Assembly: GCA_002369525.1 (NCBI GenBank)
Contig: DFFN01000161.1
Location: 1-5,640, forward strand
Direction: 5' to 3'
Source of the DNA: Lachnoclostridium sp. UBA3775
GTDB taxonomy: Bacteria > Bacillota > Clostridia > Lachnospirales > Lachnospiraceae
DNA length: 5,640 nt
The notes under the pieces are model-generated. The model saw nothing but the letters and a program-made list of their open reading frames with translations. It had not been told where the DNA came from and ran no database searches. The translations under genes and the position numbers were made by a program. Positions 1-5,216 of the stretch are shown in pieces (the stretch's first letter is position 1; each line of letters begins with the position of its first letter).

Positions 1-271
1 CGCCTTTCATTATATTGCCGAGAGTAAAGCCTGCCACAGACCATGCATGAAGTCCGAGAACCATCCCGTCAGGTTTCGGGAGCCGGGCAAGCTTAACAAG
101 AAGCAGCAGGCCGGCACCGATAACCAACGGATAAACGAAGGCCGAGAGCATGTAGCCCGACAGCACACCGTGGCTGAAATATTCGTAAACCGACGCGAAC
201 ACCAGGGTGAATATGGTCGCAAAAAGGTAGCTTAGTACCGGTTTTTTTAAAGAATTATCCGATGTAGACAA
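1..271 (-). CDS. Small multi-pass membrane protein, 5' part (runs off the left edge)
   Basis: This is a partial gene of 90 visible codons with no stop inside the window. I chose the TTG at 271-269 as start: an in-frame TGA lies three codons upstream, no ATG occurs before about residue 40, and a GGAAAGGAG ribosome binding site lies 11 nt before the TTG. The protein begins MSTSDNSLKKPVLSYLFATI and continues as a hydrophobic segment (about residues 12-27), the motif VYEYFSHGVLSGYM, a second hydrophobic segment (about 42-60), a short basic/Pro loop (LARLPKPDG) and a third hydrophobic stretch. The YEYFSHGV motif reminds me of uncharacterised membrane proteins of clostridia, recalled without a search. 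The start lies inside the last codons of the phosphodiester glycosidase gene (17-bp overlap), so the two are probably cotranscribed and translationally coupled. The function is unknown. The frame is well supported by its composition; the exact start is less certain. Confidence 0.72.
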   Translation of the reverse strand, partial: MSTSDNSLKKPVLSYLFATIFTLVFASVYEYFSHGVLSGYMLSAFVYPLVIGAGLLLLVKLARLPKPDGMVLGLHAWSVAGFTLGNIMKG

Positions 272-1145
272 TGTCGCTCACGCTCCTTTCCGAAATCTTC
301 CGTCCGTTGGTCGTCGGATTATTGATCACCTCACCGTTATAGTACATGGTCGAGGAACCGCCTCCGTCCAGATTGTAGGCAACCGTGCATCCGAGCCCCT
401 TCATGAACTTTGCAAGCTCCTCAAGCGAAAGCCCCTCGCTCTCGCCGGTTCTTCCGTCCGATACCACAAGCACATAATGAAGGTCGTCTATCCAGCCTAT
501 CGCTGTCCTGGGGTTGCTCGCCATGGCACGCCCGACCTCGTCATTTCCGTCAACGGTCACCTCGCCGTTGCTTACAAGACCGGGGCCGAAACAAAACACA
601 TGCAGTGCTCCCTTTTCTATCAGCTCCTCCGCCGTGATATCGCCTTCTTTTATGATCTCGCAGCTTCCGTCCAGATAAATGACCAGGTCCTCCTGTTCGT
701 CGCCGGCGCTCTTCGACCGGTAAAGGACTCCGTTTCTTATCACATAACCGTTGCGGGCGCTGTAATAATCTCCGTTTATCGCAAGCAGCGCATTGTTGTT
801 CGCCGCGGTAACCGAGGTCTTCGCTGTTATATTCTTACCGTAGGTATCGTTGGCAAAGGCCGTTTTTATGCTGTCTACCTTTGACAGCCTGACATCTGCA
901 ACATATATCGTCGTATCGTTTTCCCTGTAGGTTGTGAATTCAATGCTCGTGGTACTGTCGGTATAGCCCTCTTCGGTATATTCCGCCGTAGATTCGTCAA
1001 GCGTTTCCTCGGCCTCTATCGCATATTCGCTCTTGTCGACCTTTTCATAGCTTCTCGGTATTACAAAAGCATCCAGCAGTACATATGCCGTAAAACCCGT
1101 GAGTACGACCGCATTGATGATATTCATTATTCCTGTCTTCTTCAT
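255..1145 (-). CDS. Membrane-anchored phosphodiester glycosidase (NAGPA family)
   Basis: The 296-residue protein has one N-terminal hydrophobic segment (about 7-29) that should act as an uncleaved anchor. An acidic, Thr/Ser-rich linker follows (about 32-75), then an extracytoplasmic catalytic domain to the C-terminus. Family hallmarks are all present: AINGDYYSARNG (about 122-133), NPRTAIG (211-217), VVSDGR (227-232) and NLDGGGSST (258-266). The family is named after the mammalian enzyme that uncovers mannose-6-phosphate by removing GlcNAc from a phosphodiester; bacterial members are thought to act on surface glycans or exopolysaccharide. The substrate here is unknown. I place the start at ATG 1145 because AAAGGAG lies 6 nt before it. 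A GTG one codon earlier (1148) is possible but only 3 nt from the ribosome binding site. It is followed, with overlap, by the small membrane protein gene, which suggests a cell-surface operon. Confidence 0.9.
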   Translation of the reverse strand: MKKTGIMNIINAVVLTGFTAYVLLDAFVIPRSYEKVDKSEYAIEAEETLDESTAEYTEEGYTDSTTSIEFTTYRENDTTIYVADVRLSKVDSIKTAFANDTYGKNITAKTSVTAANNNALLAINGDYYSARNGYVIRNGVLYRSKSAGDEQEDLVIYLDGSCEIIKEGDITAEELIEKGALHVFCFGPGLVSNGEVTVDGNDEVGRAMASNPRTAIGWIDDLHYVLVVSDGRTGESEGLSLEELAKFMKGLGCTVAYNLDGGGSSTMYYNGEVINNPTTNGRKISERSVSDIVYIG

Positions 1146-1182
1146 CACGGTCTCCTTTCCGATTTTCTCTCTTTATGGCACG

Positions 1183-1191
1183 AGTATACCA
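1183..1191 (-). promoter_or_regulatory. Extended -10 promoter for the phosphodiester glycosidase gene
   Basis: On the minus strand the sequence TGG-TATACT matches an extended -10 element (TGn plus a good -10 hexamer). No convincing -35 hexamer lies 16-18 nt upstream, as expected for extended -10 promoters. Transcription would start near 1176, giving a leader of about 30 nt with AAAGGAG before ATG 1145. It lies in the 93-bp gap after the MFS/spermidine synthase stop codon, where I see no clear terminator. Confidence 0.5.
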
Positions 1192-1241
1192 CCGCAACCT
1201 AAAATCTAATTAAAGCCGCAATTTATTTTTGGATATAATGC

Positions 1242-2783
1242 CTACAGGCTGTCGATAAGTCCGGAAAGACCCTTTTCCTTGTATACTTCCTTATAATATT
1301 TAATTTCTTCTTTGATTATTTCGTCGATGACCTTCATGCCGAGCAACTCGACCGGTGCCTTGTCGTCGGTCATCACATGTTTGCCGGCGCTGTATTTTTC
1401 AATGCCTTCCCTAACCTTTCCCATCATGCCGAGAAGGTCGTCATTGCTTTCGTCCCCGAGGTTTTTCTCAAAAGCCTCCATCAGATCGAAGTCAGCCGCA
1501 AAAAGCTCCCTGTTTGTCGACCCCTTAACGTCAACGGTATATACATTGTCAAAAACCGCAGAGATCGTATCGGAAAGATAGGTCGTGATGCTGTTCTTTC
1601 CGCCTCCGCGCATGTTCATGTTAACAACCATTACGCCCCCGGCTGAAAGATGGTCTTTTACTTCCTTAAAAAACTCCTTTGACGACATCTGAAAAGGGAT
1701 GGTTATATCCTGATATGCATCCACCATTATCACATCGTATTTTTTATCGGTCGCATTCAAAAAGGCCCTGCCGTCATAGGTGGTCACCTTTACCGAGTCG
1801 GGCATGTTGAAATATTTTCTTGCAAGCTCTGTGATTTTTTCGTCGATTTCGACTCCTTCAACCAAGACATTGCCGAAATACCGCGACAGCTGGGTGGAAT
1901 AGGTTCCGCTGCCCATGCCGAGCACCAGCACGCTAAGCTCGTCCTTTTCCCTTACTCCTGCCATATAGGGAGCCGCCATGGCATAATCATAGTACATACC
2001 TGTCGGACCCGGCTCCTTTACATAAACCGACTGAACACCGAAAAGCACGTTGGTCGAAAGAACGACCTCATCCTCGTTTTCATAGACCTGAAGATAATTA
2101 TAGACAGATTCGCCCTCAAAGGTCAGGTCCTTTTCCCAGAAGGCAAAGCTTGTGCCGTGGCCGAAAATGCAGCAAACAAGAAAAAGCAGGACTGAAACAG
2201 CGGTTCCGACAGTAGGCGCGGCTTTCTTCCCGCTGAAGAAATATATCAGGCAAAGCATAAGAAGAATCCCGGCAAAGATAAGGAAGGTGACCGCGGTTCC
2301 GACCGCAGGTATTGAAATAAAGGTCGGGACAAAGGTACCTATAATGCTTCCGATCGTGTTCGAGGCATTCAGGTTTCCGACTGTCTTTCCGCTGTCGTCA
2401 AGCGAATCAACAGTATATTTTACAAGGGAAGGCGTGACAGTTCCGAGCAAAAACAAAGGAAAGACAAATACTATCATACAGGCTGCGAAGGCAGCAATGA
2501 TCAAAAAGCCCGAATTTACGCTAAGGATAAGCAGCGCGGAAATTCCGACGATGATATATTTCCCGAGCACAGGTATGAATGCTATCCATACGGCCGCTAT
2601 CATGACCCTGCGGTACAGCCTGTCCGGGTCGGGATTTTTGTCGGCAGCACGTCCGCCGTATATATTTCCGAGAGCCATTGCGATCATTATCGTTCCGATT
2701 ATGATCGTCCATACGATCTGGGACGAGCTGAAAAAGGGCGCAAGCAGCCTGCTCGCTCCGAGTTCGACCGCCATAACCGACAT
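1242..2783 (-). CDS. Fused MFS-type membrane / spermidine synthase-like protein (intact ORF; true N-terminus probably upstream)
   Basis: The 513-residue frame has two parts. Residues 1 to about 205 are hydrophobic, with about six membrane segments separated by loops such as NIYGGRAADKNPDPDRLYRR, and resemble the truncated MFS-like half of the 'fused MFS/spermidine synthase' family. Residues about 225-490 are a SAM-binding Rossmann-type domain: VLVLGMGSGT (285-294), VEGVEIDE with acidic Asp/Glu (308-315), YDGRAF with D337, and YDVIMVDAY with D355. A conserved-looking MTDDKAPVELLG follows near residues 471-482. Canonical aminopropyltransferases transfer the aminopropyl group of decarboxylated SAM to putrescine; whether this fusion makes a polyamine is not established. 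ATG 2783 has no ribosome binding site and cuts into the first membrane helix. The frame stays open upstream (YLYLTEFFAG precedes the Met) without any ATG, GTG or TTG, so the start is probably ATG 2875 in another frame across an A7 run, giving about 544 residues. Confidence 0.88.
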   Translation of the reverse strand: MSVMAVELGASRLLAPFFSSSQIVWTIIIGTIMIAMALGNIYGGRAADKNPDPDRLYRRVMIAAVWIAFIPVLGKYIIVGISALLILSVNSGFLIIAAFAACMIVFVFPLFLLGTVTPSLVKYTVDSLDDSGKTVGNLNASNTIGSIIGTFVPTFISIPAVGTAVTFLIFAGILLMLCLIYFFSGKKAAPTVGTAVSVLLFLVCCIFGHGTSFAFWEKDLTFEGESVYNYLQVYENEDEVVLSTNVLFGVQSVYVKEPGPTGMYYDYAMAAPYMAGVREKDELSVLVLGMGSGTYSTQLSRYFGNVLVEGVEIDEKITELARKYFNMPDSVKVTTYDGRAFLNATDKKYDVIMVDAYQDITIPFQMSSKEFFKEVKDHLSAGGVMVVNMNMRGGGKNSITTYLSDTISAVFDNVYTVDVKGSTNRELFAADFDLMEAFEKNLGDESNDDLLGMMGKVREGIEKYSAGKHVMTDDKAPVELLGMKVIDEIIKEEIKYYKEVYKEKGLSGLIDSL

Positions 2784-2800
2784 ACCCGCAAAAAACTCGG

Positions 2801-2875
2801 TCAGGTAAAGATAGAACTTGTTTTCAAGTATCTTTCTTTTTTTGTTTGTGTCTTGTCTTCGTTTTCCGGACTCAT
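2801..2875 (-). other. Out-of-frame N-terminal segment of the MFS/spermidine synthase gene
   Basis: ATG 2875 opens a 24-codon frame (MSPENEDKTQTKK, then ERYLKTSSIFT and a TGA at 2801-2803). The first 13 codons end at a run of seven A (2837-2843). Moving back one base there gives RKILENKFYLYLTEFFAG, which joins without interruption to MSVMAVELGASRLL of the main ORF and completes the first membrane helix. A ribosome binding site (AAAGGAAG) lies about 13 nt before the ATG, somewhat far. I read this as the genuine 5' end of the downstream gene rather than a separate peptide gene. Whether the shift is a base error, a disrupting mutation or a programmed event cannot be told from sequence alone. Confidence 0.6.
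2807..2843 (-). promoter_or_regulatory. A7 slippery tract plus downstream hairpin (candidate frameshift site)
   Basis: In the frame of ATG 2875 the A7 tract reads A AAA AAA followed by G, a heptamer that permits -1 slippage, and the -1 frame is exactly the frame of the main ORF. One base after the tract lies a hairpin: AAAGATA-CTTG, loop AAAA, CAAG, bulge TTC, TATCTTT (2807-2835), i.e. 7 + 4 base pairs. The inner CTTG/CAAG stem starts 8 nt after the tract, within the usual spacing for frameshift stimulators. The outer stem is AU-rich, so stability is modest. The same A7 run is also long enough for transcriptional slippage or phase variation. Confidence 0.4.
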
Positions 2876-2905
2876 ATTTTATACCGTTCTTCCTTTACAA
2901 AATTT

Positions 2906-2934
2906 GAACCCGAAAGCCTATGGATTCCGGGTTC
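2906..2934 (-). terminator. Rho-independent terminator after mscL
   Basis: A perfect 7-bp GC-rich inverted repeat (GAACCCG / CGGGTTC), extendable by one A-T and one G-T pair, lies about 30 nt after the mscL stop codon. On the minus strand it is followed by AAATTTTG, a short T tract. It separates mscL from the MFS/spermidine synthase gene. On the plus strand there is no T tract, so it serves the minus strand. Confidence 0.7.
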
Positions 2935-2965
2935 AGTATTAAGGTGATCAAAAATTGCTTTATAT

Positions 2966-3385
2966 TTAGTTGGCATCAATGTCAATTACAGAAGTACAAT
3001 GAGGGCACTTTGTAGCCTTGATGCTGATTTCTGACTGGCAGTAAGGACAGGTCTTTGTTGTAGGCTCTGCGGGAGCTTCAGGCTTCTTGCGAAGATTCAT
3101 GGCCTTGTTCATGGCTTTAAGCATAAGGAAAAGAACAAAGGCAAGGATCAGGAAGTTGATGACTGCCATTATGAATGCGCCTACACCAAGCTGAGCTTTC
3201 CAAACCTTAATTGTCCATCCTTCAAGACCGCCGGTAGAAAAACAACCGATGATAGGATTGATGATGTTATCGGTAAGTGCGCCAACGATTGAAGCAAAAG
3301 CGCCACCGATGATAACACCGATTGCCATGTCCATTACATTGCCCTTAAGAGCAAATGCTTTGAACTCTTCAATAAATTTTTTCAT
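2966..3385 (-). CDS. mscL: Large-conductance mechanosensitive channel MscL with C-terminal zinc ribbon
   Basis: The 139-residue protein is a stretch-gated inner-membrane channel that releases solutes on hypo-osmotic shock, assembled as a homopentamer. It starts with the family's amphipathic N-terminal helix and first pore helix (MKKFIEEFKAFALKGNVMDM, then AIGVIIGGAFASIVGALTDN to about residue 45), a short periplasmic loop (50-67) and a second membrane helix (about 68-93). After a short basic/Pro linker (99-110), the usual cytoplasmic helix bundle is replaced by CPYC...CPHC (C113, C116, C127, C130), a compact zinc ribbon. I chose ATG 3385 because AAAGGGG lies 10 nt upstream. The same frame extends 30 codons further up to TTG 3475, but that stretch is promoter and leader sequence. 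It has its own promoter in the 73-bp repeat and a terminator behind it. Confidence 0.95.
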   Translation of the reverse strand: MKKFIEEFKAFALKGNVMDMAIGVIIGGAFASIVGALTDNIINPIIGCFSTGGLEGWTIKVWKAQLGVGAFIMAVINFLILAFVLFLMLKAMNKAMNLRKKPEAPAEPTTKTCPYCQSEISIKATKCPHCTSVIDIDAN

Positions 3386-3429
3386 TTTTTGTGTTCCCCT
3401 TTCATTATATAGGTAAAAATTAAAATCCC

Positions 3430-3461
3430 CGGCTCTTTTCAGTTTCTTCAGAAAAGTGCCG
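3430..3461 (-). promoter_or_regulatory. Hairpin in the mscL leader
   Basis: Directly after the promoter repeat, the mscL leader can fold into CGGC-a-CTTTTC, a 10-nt loop, GAAAAG-a-GCCG: 10 base pairs with one symmetric A/A mismatch. No T tract follows at once and the AAAGGGG ribosome binding site lies outside it, so it looks like a 5' stabilising or regulatory hairpin rather than a terminator. I recognise no riboswitch class. Confidence 0.45.
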
Positions 3462-3534
3462 AAAACTGTATACAATTATACCGCACATGAAACAATTTGT
3501 AAAGTATAAAGCAACGAAAAATCGGGTGTTTTTA
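3462..3534 (-). repeat. 73-bp direct repeat, copy 1, carrying the mscL promoter
   Basis: This segment is identical over 73 bp to 5128-5200, in the same orientation, with a period of 1,666 bp. It begins on the minus strand with TAAAAACACCCG and ends with TATACAGTTTT. After a diverged spacer of almost equal length (49 nt here, 48 nt in copy 2), both copies share a further 14 bp, CTATATAATGAAAG (3399-3412 and 5066-5079). Here the repeat lies 14 bp after the lipoprotein stop codon. Confidence 0.93.
3475..3503 (-). promoter_or_regulatory. Sigma-A promoter of mscL
   Basis: On the minus strand, -35 TTTACA (3498-3503) and -10 TATAAT (3475-3480) are separated by exactly 17 bp. The -10 is a perfect consensus and the -35 differs at one base. 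Transcription should start near 3468, giving a leader of about 83 nt before ATG 3385. Confidence 0.85.
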
Positions 3535-3548
3535 TACCTTACCACCTT

Positions 3549-4982
3549 TTAGATACCATTGCTGCATTCATAAAAAGTCACATCCCCGGTCAATGCATCT
3601 ACATATATGTGTATATAATTGTTGTCTACAAGGTTTTCTCCGTAAAACTCCCATGAAGGAAGAAGTACCCTCCCATATGTGTCTACCAACTCATTATCCG
3701 CATAACAGAATTCCACACTTTTTATTTCACATTTGTATTCGTTAGATATTACCTCCTCAACTCTTTTCGCTGCTGATGAAAGATCAAGAATTGTATCCTG
3801 CTCAGGAATAATACCTTCAAATTTTTCTTTTTCCTTGAATCCGTAATATGCATCAATTCCTTCGCTGTCACATACTACTCCGTTAGCCACTTCACCATGT
3901 GGGAAATATTTGCTGGTATCACCATAATAATTTACAGTTCCGGTATTAGCCCATGTAATTGGAATACCATTGTACTTTCTGCGTAGGCAATAATAATATA
4001 CATTTTTATCAAACTCTTTATATATTTCAACTTGATAATAATCCAACTCAACCTTATCGTCTGAAAAATTGAAATAATCTCTAACTATCTTTGCGCCCTC
4101 TTCAACACTCATAACTCCATCAAAAAGTTCATACTTCTCATCCTTTAATTCTTCGTATTTCCCTTTTTTGATTAATTCAGCGCCAAGTAATTTGTATGGA
4201 TCTGTATCCCTCCATGCTTCCTCTCCCGTTTGTATTTCATAATATGCAGCTATTTTTCCAAAACTGAGAATCTTCACTCCGCTTCCCTGAACATCAATAT
4301 ATCCTACTTTATGATTGATTAACGCAAACGATTGACCACCCTTTTCATCCCACTTGCCGCTTTTCTCATCATAGGTATTCTTAGCTAAAGGCCAATACTC
4401 GCCTGTTGCTTCCCCCTCTTTTGCCACTCTGCTTGTATTGACAACTTCCTTGTCTAAATCAAGCTTTCCTTCCGGATCCATCTTTTTAGCCCAGTATTCA
4501 ACAAGGTTCCAGGATTCCTCAGGGGTGCAATACGGATCATGAAGATAATACGTTCTCACATTTTCAAAATCAGGGAGTAAACAAAAAGTACAGTTTTCAA
4601 AATTCATGTTATTTATGCCATTTTCCTTTAACAGTGCATTCTGATCTGCATATAACTCCTTTACTTCATATATCTTTTTTCTTTCATTTGATAATCTTAA
4701 AATATAGCCTTCTTTTTGAAATTTTTCAGGCAAATACTGCAATCCTTCTTTAGGAACGCGCGGTGTGTAGATATCATAAATATCTGTATTTTCTTCAACA
4801 TTACTTGTTTCATTATCAGGCGAACTGTTTCCTGCGGATTCCGATGAAGAACTGCTTTCTTTTGCTTCAGATTCAACATTTCCGCCAAGGTTTTCAATAT
4901 CTTTATTATCTCCACAGGAAACAAGTAAAGAAACACCTAATAACAGTACAACTATAGATTTTAAACCTTTTTTTATTCCCAT
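3549..4982 (-). CDS. Secreted lipoprotein of unknown function, AT-rich
   Basis: The 477-residue protein has a lipoprotein signal peptide: basic KKGLK, hydrophobic IVVLLLGVSLL, and lipobox LVSC with the lipidated Cys at 23. A Ser/Glu/Asn-rich low-complexity linker (about 25-68) tethers the rest to the outer face of the membrane. The body (about 70-477) is acidic and rich in Tyr, Lys and Glu, with no enzyme motif I recognise. The C-terminal end (LLPSWEFYGEN..., then IHIYVDALTGDV near 458-468) resembles the PepSY/YycI-like folds found in clostridial lipoproteins, but only loosely. The start codon has only a weak GAAG ribosome binding site, unlike its neighbours. GC content is visibly lower: two sampled 60-base lines here have about 20 and 16 G+C, against about 28-31 in sampled lines of mscL, the ABC gene and the MFS gene. 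With identical flanking repeats, this suggests acquired DNA. Confidence 0.82.
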   Translation of the reverse strand: MGIKKGLKSIVVLLLGVSLLVSCGDNKDIENLGGNVESEAKESSSSSESAGNSSPDNETSNVEENTDIYDIYTPRVPKEGLQYLPEKFQKEGYILRLSNERKKIYEVKELYADQNALLKENGINNMNFENCTFCLLPDFENVRTYYLHDPYCTPEESWNLVEYWAKKMDPEGKLDLDKEVVNTSRVAKEGEATGEYWPLAKNTYDEKSGKWDEKGGQSFALINHKVGYIDVQGSGVKILSFGKIAAYYEIQTGEEAWRDTDPYKLLGAELIKKGKYEELKDEKYELFDGVMSVEEGAKIVRDYFNFSDDKVELDYYQVEIYKEFDKNVYYYCLRRKYNGIPITWANTGTVNYYGDTSKYFPHGEVANGVVCDSEGIDAYYGFKEKEKFEGIIPEQDTILDLSSAAKRVEEVISNEYKCEIKSVEFCYADNELVDTYGRVLLPSWEFYGENLVDNNYIHIYVDALTGDVTFYECSNGI

Positions 4983-5097
4983 AGTATATCTTCAAAACCG
5001 CCAATCATTTTACTTACCACTATTGTATATGTTCGAATTATTAGTTGAAACAAATCCATTAGAATCTTTCATTATATAGGGTATAAATTTCAGTCCA

Positions 5098-5125
5098 AAA
5101 TCTGTCTGCCTAAGCCCGCAGATTT
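5098..5125 (-). promoter_or_regulatory. Hairpin with an alternative fold in the lipoprotein leader
   Basis: After copy 2 of the promoter repeat the leader can form AAATCTG / CAGATTT (7 bp, 14-nt loop). An alternative hairpin, TCTGC / GCAGA with loop GGGCTTAG (5105-5122), uses the same left arm, so the two exclude each other. It occupies the same place as the mscL leader hairpin but has unrelated sequence. No T tract suitable for termination follows closely. Confidence 0.35.
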
Positions 5126-5127
5126 CA

Positions 5128-5200
5128 AAAACTGTATACAATTATACCGCACATGAAACAATTTGTAAAGTATAAAGCAACGAAAAATCGGGTGTTTTTA
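5128..5200 (-). repeat. 73-bp direct repeat, copy 2, carrying the lipoprotein promoter
   Basis: It is identical to 3462-3534. Its outer edge at 5200 touches the stop codon (TAG, 5201-5203) of the ABC ATPase gene with no base between. The rest of the 218-bp gap (4983-5127) holds the leader with its hairpin and the 14-bp CTATATAATGAAAG block shared with the mscL leader. Confidence 0.93.
5141..5169 (-). promoter_or_regulatory. Sigma-A promoter of the lipoprotein gene
   Basis: It has the same elements as at mscL: -35 TTTACA (5164-5169), 17-bp spacer, -10 TATAAT (5141-5146). Transcription should start near 5134, leaving an unusually long leader of about 150 nt before ATG 4982. Sharing the promoter predicts that the lipoprotein gene and mscL are expressed under similar conditions. 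Confidence 0.8.
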
Positions 5201-5216
5201 CTACGTGAGCACACCC
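5183..5216 (-). terminator. Possible terminator at the end of the ABC ATPase gene
   Basis: The last codons of the ABC gene contain GGGTGT (5211-5216), which pairs with ACACCC (5190-5195) at the outer edge of the 73-bp repeat, with a 15-nt loop. GATTTTT follows. The stem is short and the loop long, so termination may be weak. Copy 1 has only a partial partner (GGTG) next to the lipoprotein stop codon. Confidence 0.3.

Noticed and set aside
10..222. Minus-strand ATG-started frame of 70 codons at the left end
   Set aside because: It is Cys/Arg/Ser-rich in the manner of a shadow frame, while the overlapping TTG frame reads as a coherent membrane protein with a ribosome binding site.
477..884. 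Plus-strand frame of 135 codons opposite the phosphodiester glycosidase
   Set aside because: Antisense to the conserved catalytic motifs of a clear family member, with no independent support.
2152..2808. Long plus-strand frame (218 codons) opposite the MFS/spermidine synthase gene
   Set aside because: Antisense to well-recognised membrane helices, no domain match, no ribosome binding site; an open antisense frame is expected from the codon usage there.
3386..3468. Riboswitch in the mscL leader
   Set aside because: Only a single hairpin is visible and no conserved riboswitch core that I know is present.
3386..3475. N-terminal extension of MscL starting at TTG 3475
   Set aside because: It would begin in the -10 promoter region and translate the leader hairpin; ATG 3385 has a proper AAAGGGG site and gives the standard MscL N-terminus.
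4697..4936. Second minus-strand frame of 79 codons inside the lipoprotein gene
   Set aside because: Out of frame with a well-supported lipoprotein and Lys/Ile/Phe-rich as expected from AT-rich shadow frames.
3462..5200. Insertion sequence or integrated element with transposase
   Set aside because: The repeats are direct and promoter-bearing, with no terminal inverted repeats and no transposase or integrase frame between them.
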